64,000 bases of DNA from the NCBI RefSeq assembly GCF_009859475.1, contig NZ_CP044549.1, forward strand, positions 5,394,001-5,458,000, read 5' to 3'. The stretch is from Hydrogenophaga sp. BPS33 (GTDB lineage Bacteria; Pseudomonadota; Gammaproteobacteria; Burkholderiales; Burkholderiaceae_C). The position numbers and the translations under genes are program-made. The notes under the pieces were generated by a model. That model was given only the letters and a program-made list of their open reading frames with translations, was not told the origin of the DNA and made no database searches. Below, piece after piece: positions 1 to 11,098 of this stretch (position 1 is the stretch's first letter; each line of letters opens with the position of its first letter).

Positions 1-1
1 C

Positions 2-181
2 GACACGACGCAGTTCATCGAACAGCTCAAGGCCAGCCGGCCGGGCCTGGAAGCCTCGCAGCGCCAGGGACGCGCGCTGCTCTGGGACAAGCAGATCGAC
101 CGCCAGTTCCAGGCAGAAGCGCAGGACGCCCGCGTTCCCCAGAAGCCCTACGTCTACCAGACCGGCTCCGACTTCACCTGA
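2..181 (+). CDS. DUF3460 family protein, 5' truncated
   Basis: This is the last 59 codons of a gene that enters from the left edge and ends in TGA. The visible peptide contains the run RQGRALLWDK and ends in YVYQTGSDFT. Small proteins of this kind (DUF3460, about 60 residues) commonly sit directly upstream of scpA in Burkholderiales, and that is the arrangement here, with 25 bp to scpA. No catalytic motif is visible and the family has no known function. The start codon lies outside the window, probably only a few codons away given the usual family length. Confidence 0.75.
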   Translation, partial: DTTQFIEQLKASRPGLEASQRQGRALLWDKQIDRQFQAEAQDARVPQKPYVYQTGSDFT

Positions 182-206
182 TCACCGCCGACGACCGCGT
201 CCCTAC

Positions 207-1055
207 ATGAGCGATCCGCACACGCTCAACGAGGCCCCGCAGGGCCTGGACGAAGTCCTGCCCTCGGTCGTGGACCATGTCGCGCTGGCGCGGCTCTATG
301 GCGAACCGCTGTTTGCCATGCCGCGCGACCTGTACATCCCGCCCGACGCGCTGCAGATCTTTCTCGAAGCGTTCGAAGGTCCGCTGGATCTGCTGCTGTA
401 CCTGATCCGCAAGCAGAACTTCAACATCCTCGACATTCCCATGGCCGGGGTGACGCGCCAGTACCTGAGCTACGTCGACGAAATCCGCGCCAGCAACCTG
501 GAGCTGGCCGCCGAGTACCTGCTGATGGCGGCGATGCTGATCGAGATCAAGTCGCGCATGCTGCTGCCGCCCAAGAAGACGGCCGAGGGCGAGGAAGCCG
601 AAGACCCGCGCGCCGAACTCGTGCGCCGCTTGCTCGAGTACGAGCAGATGAAGCTGGCCGCGCAGCGGCTCACAGAGGTGCCGCAGTACGGGCGCGATTT
701 CCTGCGCGCGCAGGTCTATGTGGAACAGGCCCTGGCACCGCGCTTCCCCGATGTGAGCGCGCTCGACCTGCAAAGCGCCTGGCGCGACATCCTCAAGCGC
801 GCCAAGCTGGTGCAGCACCACAAGATCAGCCGCGAAGAACTCTCGGTGCGCGAACACATGAGCATCGTGCTGCGCCAGTTGCAGGGCCGCAAGTTCGTCG
901 AGTTCGGCGAGCTGTTCGACGTCAGCCGAGGCTCGCCAGTGCTCGTGGTCACCTTCATCGCCATGCTCGAACTGGCCAAGGAAACGCTGATCGAGCTCAC
1001 ACAGGCCGAGGCGTTCGCCCCCATCTACGTGCGGCTGGCCTACACACCGGCCTGA
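207..1055 (+). CDS. scpA: Segregation and condensation protein A (ScpA)
   Basis: ScpA is the kleisin subunit that bridges SMC heads, with ScpB, in the chromosome-condensing complex. The 282-residue product carries the family's N-terminal signature FEGPLDLLLYLIRKQ at residues 56-70, followed by a helical stretch ending in IEIKSRMLLPP, then a charged middle region and a C-terminal winged-helix part. The roughly 50 residues before the signature are an extension often seen in betaproteobacterial ScpA. The ATG at 207 has no clear Shine-Dalgarno sequence, so a slightly later start cannot be excluded. In relatives scpA is usually followed by panC; here nadB follows 58 bp downstream. No smc or scpB is in the window. 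Confidence 0.93.
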   Translation: MSDPHTLNEAPQGLDEVLPSVVDHVALARLYGEPLFAMPRDLYIPPDALQIFLEAFEGPLDLLLYLIRKQNFNILDIPMAGVTRQYLSYVDEIRASNLELAAEYLLMAAMLIEIKSRMLLPPKKTAEGEEAEDPRAELVRRLLEYEQMKLAAQRLTEVPQYGRDFLRAQVYVEQALAPRFPDVSALDLQSAWRDILKRAKLVQHHKISREELSVREHMSIVLRQLQGRKFVEFGELFDVSRGSPVLVVTFIAMLELAKETLIELTQAEAFAPIYVRLAYTPA

Positions 1056-1113
1056 CCCCAACCCTGCGCACCCGACCGCCGCGAGAGCGGCATCCCTGCC
1101 ACCCCGAGACACC

Positions 1114-2712
1114 ATGACCGACCTGCACCGCTTCGACGTCCTCATCATCGGCAGCGGCCTGGCCGGCCTCACCACCGCGCTGCACCTGGCCAAGAGCCAC
1201 CGCGTGGCCGTGGTCACCAAACGCGCCTTGAGCGACGGTTCGAGCAATTGGGCCCAGGGCGGCATCGCGGCCGTGCTGGCCGAAGGCGACACTGTGGACT
1301 CGCACGTCGAGGACACCCTGGTGGCCGGCGCAGGCCTGTGCGACCTCGAAGCCACGCAATTCACCGTGGAAAACGCGCCCGCTGCCATCGCCTGGCTGCA
1401 GGAGCTGGGCGTGCCGTTCTCGCTGGAAGACGGGGAGCTGCACCTCACGCGCGAAGGCGGTCACAGCCACCGCCGCATCGTGCACGCGGCCGACGCCACG
1501 GGCGCGGCGGTGCAGGCCACGCTGATGGAGCGCGTGCGCGCCACGCCGGAGATCCAACTGTTCGAGCACCACATGCTGGTCGACCTGATCACCGATCGGC
1601 AACTTCCCGCAGATGCCCAGGCGCGGCGCTGCCTCGGCGCCTACGTGCTCGACACGGTGCGCGACGAAGTGGTCACCTTCAGCGCCACACACACCGTGCT
1701 GGCCACGGGCGGCGCGGGCAAGGTCTACCTGTACACCACCAACCCCGACACCGCCACCGGCGACGGCATCGCCGCGGCCTGGCGCGCGGGTTGCCAGGTG
1801 GGCAACATGGAATTCATCCAGTTCCACCCGACCTGCCTGTTCCACCCCCATGCCAAGAGTTTTCTGATTTCCGAGGCGGTGCGCGGCGAGGGCGGCCTTC
1901 TCAAGCTGCCGCCGCACCTGGGCAGCCACCGCTTCATGCCCGACCACGACCCGCGCGCCGAACTCGCGCCGCGCGACGTGGTGGCGCGCGCGATCGATTT
2001 CGAGATGAAGAAGCACGGGCTGGATTGCGTGCACCTGGACATATCGCACCAGAGCCCCGAGTTCCTGCAACACCACTTCCCCAACATCCTGGCGCGCTGC
2101 GCCGAGCTGGGCATCGACATCACGAAAGAGCCCATTCCCGTGGTGCCGGCCGCGCACTACACCTGCGGCGGCGTGGTGACCGACCTGGCCGGCCGCACCG
2201 GTCTCGCCGGCCTGTACGCGGTGGGCGAAACCACCTGCACCGGCCTGCACGGCGCCAACCGCCTGGCCAGCAATTCGCTGGTGGAGTGCATGGTGTTCGC
2301 GCAAGGCGCGGTCAACGCCATCCGCACCGCCGCTGCACCGCAGACGCCGCCAGCCTTGCCATTGTGGGACGACAGCCGCGTGACCGATGCCGACGAACAC
2401 GTGGTGATCTCGCACAACTGGGACGAGCTGCGCCGCTTCATGTGGGACTACGTCGGCATCGTGCGCACCAACAAACGCCTGGAGCGCGCGGCGCACCGCA
2501 TCGCCTTGCTGCAATCGGAAATCCAGGAGTTCTACGCACAGTTCCACGTCACGCGCGACCTGCTGGAGCTGCGCAACCTGGTGCAGGTCGCCGACCTGAT
2601 CGTGCAATCGGCCAAGCTGCGACACGAGAGCCGCGGGCTGCATTTCAGCCGCGACTACCCAACGCTGCTGCCCGAGGCGAAGCCGACCATTCTGGTGCCA
2701 GCCGCGCGCTGA
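1114..2712 (+). CDS. nadB: L-aspartate oxidase
   Basis: NadB is a flavoenzyme that oxidises L-aspartate to iminoaspartate, the first step of de novo NAD synthesis. The 532-residue protein begins with the FAD dinucleotide-binding motif IIGSGLAGL (residues 11-19), followed by the SSNWAQGG segment, the substrate region REGGHSHRRIVHA, and EFIQFHPT, all typical of the succinate dehydrogenase/fumarate reductase flavoprotein family. Length matches the family. The iminoaspartate it makes is the substrate of NadA, encoded by the convergent operon just downstream; the two stop codons are only 4 bp apart, leaving no room for a conventional terminator between them. Confidence 0.97.
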   Translation: MTDLHRFDVLIIGSGLAGLTTALHLAKSHRVAVVTKRALSDGSSNWAQGGIAAVLAEGDTVDSHVEDTLVAGAGLCDLEATQFTVENAPAAIAWLQELGVPFSLEDGELHLTREGGHSHRRIVHAADATGAAVQATLMERVRATPEIQLFEHHMLVDLITDRQLPADAQARRCLGAYVLDTVRDEVVTFSATHTVLATGGAGKVYLYTTNPDTATGDGIAAAWRAGCQVGNMEFIQFHPTCLFHPHAKSFLISEAVRGEGGLLKLPPHLGSHRFMPDHDPRAELAPRDVVARAIDFEMKKHGLDCVHLDISHQSPEFLQHHFPNILARCAELGIDITKEPIPVVPAAHYTCGGVVTDLAGRTGLAGLYAVGETTCTGLHGANRLASNSLVECMVFAQGAVNAIRTAAAPQTPPALPLWDDSRVTDADEHVVISHNWDELRRFMWDYVGIVRTNKRLERAAHRIALLQSEIQEFYAQFHVTRDLLELRNLVQVADLIVQSAKLRHESRGLHFSRDYPTLLPEAKPTILVPAAR

Positions 2713-2716
2713 GCGC

Positions 2717-4477
2717 TCAAGCCCCGGTCTCCAACACCGCCGGCAACCAGCCGCGCAGGCTGTTGAAGAACGCGATCTCGCGCACGCGCTGCAAAGCCGA
2801 CACCGACACCACCGCCTCGCGCACCCGGCCCTCTTCCAGGGCCACCTCGCGCCCGATACCGGGCAACAAGCCACAGTCCAGCGCTGGCGTGACCCAGCCC
2901 TGCTCGCCTTCCAGGCGCAGCGCCACGTTGCCGCGCGTGCACTCGGTCAGCTCGCCATCGTCGTTCCACAGCAGCGTGTCGAACACGCCGGGCAACACGC
3001 ATTCGGCCGCCTCGTAGGCCGCGCGGTGCGTGGTCTTGTGGCGCACAAACGGCGAATGCGCCGCGGCGAACGCGTGGCGGGCGAGCACCAGGCGCACCGG
3101 ACCCGGCGTGGGCGCCATGGCGTGCGCGCTGGCCTGCATGCGCCCATCGCGCGCGCACAACACGCGCACGCGCCACAGCCCCCGGGGATGCGCGAGCACG
3201 AGTGCCTCCAGCGCCGCGTGCCAGGTTTCTGCTCGCCACACGAATCCCAGTTGCGCGGCGGAGCGGGCCATGCGTTCGCGGTGGCGCGCGCCGTGCTGCC
3301 ATTGGCCTTCTTCCAGCGACAGCGTTTCCAGCAATTCGAAAGTTTGGGCGGCGCGCGCGGCGAAGGCCGCCTTGTATTGCCACTCGCGCCACTCGGCGCG
3401 CGGGCGCGACCCGGACGTGATGCCGCTGCCCACGCCCAGGCTCAAGGTGTCACCGCGCGCCACCACGGTGCGGATGCCCACGTTGAACGTGGCACCACCA
3501 CCCGGGCGCAACACCCCGACCGCGCCGCAATAGACCCCGCGCGGGCCAGCCTCGTGCCGCACGATGCGCCGCATCGCCTGCCGTTTGGGCGCGCCCGTCA
3601 CGGAGCCACAGGGAAACAAGGCTTGCAAGACTTCGAACAAGCGCGTGCCCGCAGGGGTGCGCGCGCGCACGTCGGAGGTCATCTGCCACACCGACGACAA
3701 AGGCTGGACATCGAACAAGCTGGGCACGTTCACCGAGCCCGGCAGCGCCACGCGCGAAAGATCGTTGCGCAGCAGGTCGACCACCATCACGTTCTCGGCA
3801 CGCTCCTTCGGACAGGACGCCAGCCGCGCGGCCTGCGCCGCATCGTCGTGCGTGTCGCGACCGCGGCAGGCCGTGCCCTTCATGGGCCGGGTGAGCACCG
3901 CATCGCCGTCCCAGTCGAAGAACAGCTCGGGCGACACGCTGAGCACTTGCTGGCCGCCGCTGTCGACGTAGGCCGCGTACGCGCCCGGTTGTTCGCGCTG
4001 CAGAGCGGTGAACACATCGAGCGCACGGCCCTGTCGCAACGCGCCCTGCCAACGCGCGGTGTGGTTGACCTGGTAGACCTCGCCCTCGCCAATGGCCTGC
4101 AGCAGTTCGGCCAGCGTGGCATCAAAGCCGGCCCGTGCGCACGGCGCATCGGCCCAGTCGACCCGCACCGCTTCGCCGGGCGACGGTGCCGCACCGCGCT
4201 CGATGGGTGCATCGTGCACACCGAACCAGGCCAGTGGGCCAGCGGGTGCGTGCGTGGGCAAGGCGGGGTCGAAGGCGGCAGCGGCTTCATAGGCCAACCA
4301 GCCCACCACCCAGGCACCGCCACGCGCGGCGGATTCGGCGGCTTCGATCACCGACCGGACGTCGGACAAGGTATCGGCGCGAAGCACCTCGCGAGGTACG
4401 CCGAAGTCGAGTTGCAGCGCGCCGTGCGACGCCAACCCGCTCGCCGCAAAGGCGATGCGGGCGTGGACAGGGCTCAC
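2717..4477 (-). CDS. pabB: Fused aminodeoxychorismate synthase component I / aminodeoxychorismate lyase (PabB-PabC)
   Basis: This 586-residue fusion carries the two steps from chorismate to p-aminobenzoate for folate. Residues 1 to about 355 are a chorismate-utilising domain with [25 protein letters not shown] and [11 protein letters not shown]. From about residue 375 to the end lies a class IV PLP aminotransferase/lyase fold, with the PLP lysine in [14 protein letters not shown] and the ECTRGN segment. The start is GTG at 4477 and shares the four bases GTGA with the nadA stop, so the two are translationally coupled. The glutaminase partner PabA is not in the window. It is an odd passenger in a NAD operon. 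Single-domain pabB symbols may be used for the fusion. Confidence 0.92.
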   Translation of the reverse strand: MSPVHARIAFAASGLASHGALQLDFGVPREVLRADTLSDVRSVIEAAESAARGGAWVVGWLAYEAAAAFDPALPTHAPAGPLAWFGVHDAPIERGAAPSPGEAVRVDWADAPCARAGFDATLAELLQAIGEGEVYQVNHTARWQGALRQGRALDVFTALQREQPGAYAAYVDSGGQQVLSVSPELFFDWDGDAVLTRPMKGTACRGRDTHDDAAQAARLASCPKERAENVMVVDLLRNDLSRVALPGSVNVPSLFDVQPLSSVWQMTSDVRARTPAGTRLFEVLQALFPCGSVTGAPKRQAMRRIVRHEAGPRGVYCGAVGVLRPGGGATFNVGIRTVVARGDTLSLGVGSGITSGSRPRAEWREWQYKAAFAARAAQTFELLETLSLEEGQWQHGARHRERMARSAAQLGFVWRAETWHAALEALVLAHPRGLWRVRVLCARDGRMQASAHAMAPTPGPVRLVLARHAFAAAHSPFVRHKTTHRAAYEAAECVLPGVFDTLLWNDDGELTECTRGNVALRLEGEQGWVTPALDCGLLPGIGREVALEEGRVREAVVSVSALQRVREIAFFNSLRGWLPAVLETGA

Positions 4478-5586
4478 GCCGCGCCGATGTTGGGCACGAG
4501 CGCGCCCGGATTCTGGCCGTTGCGCTGCGCGCCGGTGAAGGCCAGCATGCGGTCGATCGGCATGCGCGCGCGCGGGATCAGCGCCGGATCGACGTGGATC
4601 TCGTTCAAGCCCTTCTCCAGGATCTGCGCCACACCGGCCAGGCCGTTCATGGCCATCCAGGGGCAGTGCGCGCAGCTCTTGCAGGTGGCGCTGTTGCCCG
4701 CGGTGGGCGCTTCGATGAACACCTTGCCCGGGTTCTGCTGGCGCAGCATGTGCATCATGCCGTTGTCGGTGGCCACGATGAACTCGGTGGCGTCAAAGGT
4801 GCGCGCGGCCTTCAGGATGGCCGAGGTCGAGCCCACGGCATCGGCCAGTGCGATCACGTCGGCCGGGCTCTCCGGGTGCACCAGCACCTTGGCCTTGGGG
4901 TGTTCCTTCTTGAGAGCTTCGAGTTCAAAGGCCTTGAACTCGTCGTGCACGATGCACGAGCCCGACCACATCACCATGTCCGCGCCGGTCTCGCGTTCGA
5001 TGTAGGCGCCCAGGTGCTTGTCGGGCGCCCACAGGATCTTGTGGCCCTTTTCCTTGAGCGCACTCACGATGTCGAGCGCGCAGCTGGACGTGACCAGCCA
5101 GTCCGCGCGCGCCTTCACCGCCGCACTGGTGTTGGCGTACACCACCACCGTGCGGTCCGGGTGTGCGTCGCAGAAGGCGCTGAATTCGTCGATCGGGCAA
5201 CCCAGGTCGAGCGAGCAGTTGGCGTCCAGGTCGGGCATGAGCACGGTCTTCTCCGGGCTCAGGATCTTGGCGGTCTCGCCCATGAAGCGCACGCCCGAGA
5301 CCACCAGCGTGGTGGCGGCATGGTCGCGGCCGAAGCGCGCCATTTCCAGCGAATCGCTCACGATGCCACCGGTTTCAATGGCAAGGTCCTGCAGGTCCGG
5401 GTGCACGTAGTAATGCGACACCATCACCGCATTGCGCTCCTTGAGCAATTGCCGGATGCGCTCCTTGAGCGCGGCGCGCTGCCTGGGGCCCGGTTCGACG
5501 GGCACGCGCGCCCACGCGTGCTGCGTGGGGCAGGCCGGTTGCTCGTATTCGACGTCGATCACGTCGCTGGAATCGTGGGTGGTCAT
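4474..5586 (-). CDS. nadA: Quinolinate synthase A
   Basis: NadA condenses iminoaspartate with dihydroxyacetone phosphate to give quinolinate, using an oxygen-sensitive [4Fe-4S] cluster. The 370-residue product has the family's conserved cysteines in [20 protein letters not shown] and the C-terminal [14 protein letters not shown], plus [15 protein letters not shown] near the N terminus. The ATG lies 7 bp downstream of the nadC stop, so the transcript runs nadC-nadA-pabBC, and with nadB convergent nearby all three committed NAD enzymes are in one locus. The N-terminal 20-odd residues before the conserved core are variable and the start is the first in-frame ATG. Confidence 0.96.
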   Translation of the reverse strand: MTTHDSSDVIDVEYEQPACPTQHAWARVPVEPGPRQRAALKERIRQLLKERNAVMVSHYYVHPDLQDLAIETGGIVSDSLEMARFGRDHAATTLVVSGVRFMGETAKILSPEKTVLMPDLDANCSLDLGCPIDEFSAFCDAHPDRTVVVYANTSAAVKARADWLVTSSCALDIVSALKEKGHKILWAPDKHLGAYIERETGADMVMWSGSCIVHDEFKAFELEALKKEHPKAKVLVHPESPADVIALADAVGSTSAILKAARTFDATEFIVATDNGMMHMLRQQNPGKVFIEAPTAGNSATCKSCAHCPWMAMNGLAGVAQILEKGLNEIHVDPALIPRARMPIDRMLAFTGAQRNGQNPGALVPNIGAA

Positions 5587-5593
5587 GTTTGCT

Positions 5594-6457
5594 TCAGAGC
5601 GTCTGGAAACGCATGGAGAAGTCGGTGGCTTTCACATCTTTGGTCAACGCGCCGATGGAGATGCGGTCAACCCCGGTTTCTGCAAGAGCGCGCACGGTGT
5701 CCATGTTCACGCCGCCCGAAATTTCGAGCACCGCGCGACCGGCATTGCGGCGCACGGCTTCGTGCAGCGTGGACAGGTCCATATTGTCCAACAGCACCAT
5801 GGTGGCGCCGCAGGACAGGGCTTCGTCGAGCTGCTCCAGCGTTTCCACCTCGATCTCGACGAACTGCGCCGCTGGCGCGGTCTCGCGCACCCGCTGCAGC
5901 ACCTGGGCCACGCCCCCGGCGGCAGCGATGTGGTTTTCCTTGATCAGCACCGCGTCGTACAAGCCGATGCGGTGGTTCACCCCGCCACCGGTCTTCACCG
6001 CGTACTTTTGCGCCAGACGCAGCCCGGGCAGGGTCTTGCGCGTGTCCACGATCTGGGCCCGCGTGCCCGCCACGGCATCCACGAAAGTGGCCGTGCGCGT
6101 GGCCACGGCCGAGAGCAATTGCAGAAAATTGAGCGCCGTGCGCTCGGCGGTGAGCAGCGGTTGCGCACGGCCTTCGATGGTGAGCACGGTCTGCTCGGCC
6201 TCGCAGCGCTGGCCTTCGCGCACGTGCCAGGTCAATGTGGCCTGCGGGTCTAGCGCGAGCACTGCCGCTTCCACCCACGGCGCGCCGCACAGCACGGCCG
6301 CCTCACGCGCGAGAATGCGCGCCCGCGCGGGGCGCTCGCGGTCCACCAGGGCGGCGGTCAGGTCGCCGGCTCCGACGTCTTCTTCCAGAGCCCGCTCGAC
6401 ATCGCGGCGGGCCAGTTCCTGCAGGTGGGACAGCGTGAATTCAGGGGCTCGATTCAT
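5594..6457 (-). CDS. nadC: Nicotinate-nucleotide pyrophosphorylase (carboxylating)
   Basis: NadC converts quinolinate and PRPP to nicotinate mononucleotide, CO2 and pyrophosphate. The 287-residue product has [10 protein letters not shown], the TRKTLPGLR motif with PRPP-binding basic residues, [16 protein letters not shown] and a C-terminal barrel ending in the SIGALTKD phosphate-binding segment. I chose the ATG at 6457 rather than the TTG three codons upstream because it matches the family N terminus. It is the first gene of nadC-nadA-pabBC and is divergent from panB, with about 75 bp shared upstream space. Confidence 0.96.
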   Translation of the reverse strand: MNRAPEFTLSHLQELARRDVERALEEDVGAGDLTAALVDRERPARARILAREAAVLCGAPWVEAAVLALDPQATLTWHVREGQRCEAEQTVLTIEGRAQPLLTAERTALNFLQLLSAVATRTATFVDAVAGTRAQIVDTRKTLPGLRLAQKYAVKTGGGVNHRIGLYDAVLIKENHIAAAGGVAQVLQRVRETAPAAQFVEIEVETLEQLDEALSCGATMVLLDNMDLSTLHEAVRRNAGRAVLEISGGVNMDTVRALAETGVDRISIGALTKDVKATDFSMRFQTL

Positions 6458-6482
6458 GGGGCGCAAGCATAGCGGTTTGGTC

Positions 6483-6488
6483 TATAGT
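6483..6488 (+). promoter_or_regulatory. Candidate -10 element for panB
   Basis: TATAGT (5 of 6 to consensus) stands 44 bp before the panB ATG in the nadC-panB divergent spacer. The GTG inside it could open a longer panB reading frame, but using it would put the start codon inside the promoter, so the ATG at 6532 is preferred. No good -35 hexamer is visible at the right distance. Confidence 0.35.
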
Positions 6489-6531
6489 GCCGCATTCTCA
6501 CCCACCCCCCTCCCGCACTGCGGAAACCGAC

Positions 6532-7419
6532 ATGAGCACCCCCACGAATTCCACGCCCATGGCCACGCCTTACGGCACGCTGCCCGCGTCCTCGCCTCTG
6601 CCCGCGCGCAAGCCGGTCAGCCTGCCGCGCCTGAACGAGCTGCGCGAACGCGGCGAGAAGATCACCATGCTCACCGCCTACGACGCCACCTTCGCGGCCG
6701 TGGCCGACGCGGCCGGTGTGGAATGCATTCTGGTGGGCGACTCGCTCGGCATGGTCTGCCAGGGCCTGCCCAGCACCGCGGGCGTGACGCTGGAAACCAT
6801 GGTCTACCACGTGGAGAGCGTGGCACGCGGCATGCGGCGCGTGCAGGGCACGGCCTGGCTGCTGGGCGACCTGCCGTTCGGCAGCTACCACGAGTCGAAG
6901 GAACAGGCCATGCGCAGCGCGGCGCAATTGGTGCACGCCGGCGCGCACATGGTCAAGATCGAAGGCGGCGGCTGGACGGCGGAAACGGTGCGCTTTCTGG
7001 TCGAGCGCGGCATCCCGGTGTGCGCGCACCTGGGCCTCACGCCCCAGACCGTGCACGCCCTGGGCGGCTACCGCGTGCAAGGCCGCGGCGACGCGGCGGC
7101 GCTCACCCTCAAGCGCCACGCCCTGGAGCTGCAGGACGCGGGCGCGACCATGCTGGTGCTGGAAATGGTGCCGGCCGCACTGTCGGCCGAGATCACGACC
7201 CAACTGCCCCAGTGCCACACCATCGGCATCGGCGCGGGCAAAGGCACGGCGGGCCAGGTGCTGGTGATGCACGACATGCTCGGCATCAACCTCGGCAAGA
7301 ACCCGAAGTTCGTGCGCAACTTCATGGAGGGTGCGAGCAGCGTGCGCGATGCGATGGCGGCCTACGTGGCCGCGGTGAAGGACGGCAGCTTTCCCAACGA
7401 CGAACTGCACGCCTGGTAG
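6532..7419 (+). CDS. panB: 3-methyl-2-oxobutanoate hydroxymethyltransferase
   Basis: PanB transfers a hydroxymethyl group from methylenetetrahydrofolate to ketoisovalerate to give ketopantoate, the first committed step of pantothenate synthesis. The 295-residue protein shows [12 protein letters not shown], the metal-binding LVGDSLGMV with Asp70, MVKIEGG (Lys142, Glu144) and [17 protein letters not shown], all diagnostic. About 30 residues at the N terminus, rich in Thr, Pro and Ser, precede the core and are longer than in E. coli (264 residues). panB and panC are normally neighbours; here they are split by about 1.7 kb of minus-strand accessory sequence. Confidence 0.96.
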   Translation: MSTPTNSTPMATPYGTLPASSPLPARKPVSLPRLNELRERGEKITMLTAYDATFAAVADAAGVECILVGDSLGMVCQGLPSTAGVTLETMVYHVESVARGMRRVQGTAWLLGDLPFGSYHESKEQAMRSAAQLVHAGAHMVKIEGGGWTAETVRFLVERGIPVCAHLGLTPQTVHALGGYRVQGRGDAAALTLKRHALELQDAGATMLVLEMVPAALSAEITTQLPQCHTIGIGAGKGTAGQVLVMHDMLGINLGKNPKFVRNFMEGASSVRDAMAAYVAAVKDGSFPNDELHAW

Positions 7420-7442
7420 GCAGCAGGCATGCAGGGCCTGTC

Positions 7443-8267
7443 TCAGTTGGTGGGCGTCTGGCGCTTTTCAGTGCCTTGCGTGACCGGGATGGCTGCGGCC
7501 TTGTACTGAACGAGTTGGCCACCTTTCACCGTGAGGTTCAGGGTGGCTTCCAGAGCCTGACGGCTTTCAGCCGTCAGGTTTTCCGCGTTCGAGGCGCTCG
7601 ACACGGCGCGCGGGCTCTTCTTTTCATCCCATAGCAACATGTCGAGCGAGTTTTGCACCTCATCCAGGTAGGCGACGGCCGCCTTGCTGCCATCGTCCTG
7701 CTGCGCGCCCAACAGATTTCGAATGAGCCGGCCTTCGCCCGTGGACAAGCTGGCGAGCAACGATTCCATTCCCTTTGCATAGAGCGGGTCTACACCCACG
7801 CGTTCTCCGGAACTTTGGGTGCCACGAACTTTGCCTCCGATCCAGTCGGCAATGCCTTCTTCGAGAAAGTCCCAATTCAACTTTTCGTACGCGGACAAAC
7901 TCTCGCTCGCGACAGCCGCCGACTCTAAGAGCAGGGTCGTCACCTGGCTGGGCTTGGAGTCTGTCAGCAGTGGTCTGAACGCCTTGCGGAACTTGGCCGC
8001 AATGTCCGCCTTGCGCTCCTTAATGGCGTCTTCCACGCCGGTCTTGGCGCATGCGAGTTCCGGCGTCAAAACGTCTTGCTCCACGAGCGTTCTCAGGAGG
8101 GCAAGCAGTTGCGCATCCGGCGGGGTTATTGGGTCTGTGAATTTCTGCGAGGTGCCGTAGGGTCTGGCGTTTGTGATCAGCTCATCGTATTTGTTTTGCT
8201 CGACCACCTGGATGCGAGCACTGACATCCGTTTGAAGTTGAAGAGGTGAAACGCCCGCAATGATCAC
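7443..8267 (-). CDS. Hypothetical protein, accessory cassette
   Basis: I do not recognise this 274-residue product. It is mostly predicted helical and acidic to neutral, with no signal peptide, no convincing membrane segment and no nucleotide-binding motif. A Ser/Thr-rich linker around residue 220-235 precedes a C-terminal stretch LEATLNLTVKGGQLVQYKAA that looks like a small beta domain. Its ATG overlaps the stop of the upstream reading frame by 4 bp (ATGA), so the two were translated together. Codon use is less GC-biased than in panB and panC on either side, which fits later acquisition. Membership of a secretion or phage-tail locus is possible but unsupported. Confidence 0.6.
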   Translation of the reverse strand: MIIAGVSPLQLQTDVSARIQVVEQNKYDELITNARPYGTSQKFTDPITPPDAQLLALLRTLVEQDVLTPELACAKTGVEDAIKERKADIAAKFRKAFRPLLTDSKPSQVTTLLLESAAVASESLSAYEKLNWDFLEEGIADWIGGKVRGTQSSGERVGVDPLYAKGMESLLASLSTGEGRLIRNLLGAQQDDGSKAAVAYLDEVQNSLDMLLWDEKKSPRAVSSASNAENLTAESRQALEATLNLTVKGGQLVQYKAAAIPVTQGTEKRQTPTN

Positions 8268-8945
8268 CCCTCCGCGACGAGGAAATCGACGGATGCCTTC
8301 AGCCGCCCAAGCCGCGGAAGATCGCTTCCCTTGAGAATCGTCTGCGCGGTCTTGACTCTCTCTTCAGCACTCTTCCTGCGAAGAATCTGCTGCACCAGAG
8401 ACTCTGCATGTTGATCGACTCCTCTCACGCCGGCCAGCGTAAGCCTGGCGCCTGGGAGCATGGCGTTGTCGGGCGTATCAGGCCGCACCATGCGCTCAAG
8501 TGAAGCCGTCAACGTGCGCAAAGTGACAAGTTCTTCTTTGGCGTAATCCCTGATTTTTTTCTGTCCATCGTCCAATCGGGGCAGCAGATGGCGGAGGCGA
8601 GCGCCACACGCATCGGCCACGAAACCTGGCTTACGCAGACGCATCGTTTCTGCTGCCAGTAACTCTTCCCTCAACGATGCGAGTTCGGGATCCGCCTTTG
8701 CGACTTTGTTTTCTACATCGTCTGCATCGATGCGACGCCACCCGCTCGCCCACTGCTTGCGCGGGGATCACCCGATTGGACCTTCGTAAACCAATTGGTG
8801 GCCCCTACGGACGTATCGCGCGCGCTTCTCAACGGCCTCGATTGCGGCGGCGTGGTGGTCGGCGGCATTTGCGGCTGGCGCTCTGCGGCTGAGGGCTGGG
8901 ACGATGGGTACCCAGTGACAGAGGTTTGGCGCTGGAATTGTTCAT
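8264..8945 (-). pseudogene. Disrupted gene for a coiled-coil protein, accessory cassette
   Basis: An ATG at 8945 with a good ribosome-binding site (AAAGGA, 7 nt upstream) opens a frame beginning MNNSSAKPLSL that stops after 38 codons. A shift of one base gives an open frame (8771-8941) reading HHAAAIEAVEKRARYV, which hits TGA at 8768-8770. The same frame then continues as SPRKQWASGWRRIDADDVEN into a 136-codon open frame ending at 8264 that is helical and Leu/Glu/Arg-rich. No ATG or GTG exists after the TGA; only TTG at 8674 could start the remainder. One frameshift plus one stop in an otherwise coding-like region suggests a decayed gene, though assembly errors could give the same picture. Its 3' end overlaps the start of the next gene. 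Function unknown. Confidence 0.5.
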
Positions 8946-9010
8946 TTGATCGTCCTTTGTCCACAATGCGGGATAGCGGCTGTTCAACGGACGCCCCGTG
9001 CGACCGCTGA

Positions 9011-10003
<993 letters not shown>

Positions 10004-10039
10004 AACGTCCCCCGCGCTGGCCCTTCGGGGCGTGCCGAA

Positions 10040-11065
10040 CTACAGCCCCTCTTCCTTCGGGTCGCGTCCCATGAGCGTGGCCACGGCCTGGCCAGGCTGC
10101 AGGCGCCCTTCCAACAGCGCCACCACGCCTTCGCTGATCGGCATGTCCACGCCGAGCAAACGCGCGCGTTGCACCACGGTGCGTGCGCTGTAGACGCCTT
10201 CGGCCACGTGGCCCAGGGAATCCACCGCCTGCGCGAGGCTCAGGCCTTGCGCCAGCAACTGCCCCACCTTGCGGTTGCGCGAGAGGTCGCCAGTCGCCGT
10301 CAGCACGAGGTCACCCAGGCCCGACAGGCCCATGAAGGTGTCGGCACGCGCGCCCAGCGCCAGTCCCAGGCGCGTCATCTCGGCGAGCCCTCGCGTGACC
10401 AGTGCGGCACGCGCATTGAGACCGAGGTTCAACCCGTCGCACAGGCCGGTGGCGATGGCCAGCACGTTCTTCACCGCACCGCCCACTTCGACACCCACGA
10501 TGTCGTCGTTCGCGTACACGCGCAAGCTGCTGCTGTGAAAGGCAGCCACCAGGAGTTCTCGAACCTCGGCGTGTTCGCTCGCCGCCACCAGTGCCGTGGG
10601 CTGGCCCGTGGCCACTTCCTGTGCGAAGCTGGGACCGCTGAGCACGCCTCCCTTGAGATGCGGCGCCGCTTGCGCGCGCACTTCGTGCCCGAGCAGACCG
10701 GCCACGGCGCTGTCGCCTTGCGGCGCTTCGAAGCCCTTGCAAAGCCAGGCCACGGGCGCGGGATGCTCGGCCAGGGCTTGCAACATGCCGCGCAGACCGG
10801 ACATGGGCGTGCCAATGACCACCAGATCGGCCTGTGCCAAGGCCGGCGCGGCCTCCTGCAGCGGACCGGACAGGATGTGCAATGCAGGCGGCAGCCCCAC
10901 GCCTGGCAAGTAGCGGCGGTTCTCACGCCGGGCCTGCATGTCGCTGGCCTGCTGCGCATCGCGCGCCCACAGGGCCACGCGGCGGTTCGCGCCGCCTTGC
11001 GCGGCGGCCGCGCCAATGGCCAGCGCGGTGCCCCAGGCACCGGCTCCCAGCACAACGATGTTCAT
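10040..11065 (-). CDS. gpsA: Glycerol-3-phosphate dehydrogenase [NAD(P)+]
   Basis: GpsA reduces dihydroxyacetone phosphate to sn-glycerol-3-phosphate for phospholipid synthesis. The 341-residue product begins with the dinucleotide-binding [16 protein letters not shown], has the [14 protein letters not shown] segment, the catalytic-lysine region [18 protein letters not shown], and [14 protein letters not shown] near the C terminus. It follows secB with 33 bp between and is probably cotranscribed, a common proteobacterial pair. Its product is the compound that the ugp system in this window imports or recovers from outside the cell. Confidence 0.96.
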   Translation of the reverse strand: MNIVVLGAGAWGTALAIGAAAAQGGANRRVALWARDAQQASDMQARRENRRYLPGVGLPPALHILSGPLQEAAPALAQADLVVIGTPMSGLRGMLQALAEHPAPVAWLCKGFEAPQGDSAVAGLLGHEVRAQAAPHLKGGVLSGPSFAQEVATGQPTALVAASEHAEVRELLVAAFHSSSLRVYANDDIVGVEVGGAVKNVLAIATGLCDGLNLGLNARAALVTRGLAEMTRLGLALGARADTFMGLSGLGDLVLTATGDLSRNRKVGQLLAQGLSLAQAVDSLGHVAEGVYSARTVVQRARLLGVDMPISEGVVALLEGRLQPGQAVATLMGRDPKEEGL

Positions 11066-11098
11066 CGGGCCTTGGTCGACCAGCCGATGGACGAGGCC

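Noticed and set aside
997-2874. Long antisense open frame of 625 codons opposite nadB
   Set aside because: It is the GC-rich shadow of nadB, rich in Arg, His and Gly with no domain, and has no ribosome-binding site.
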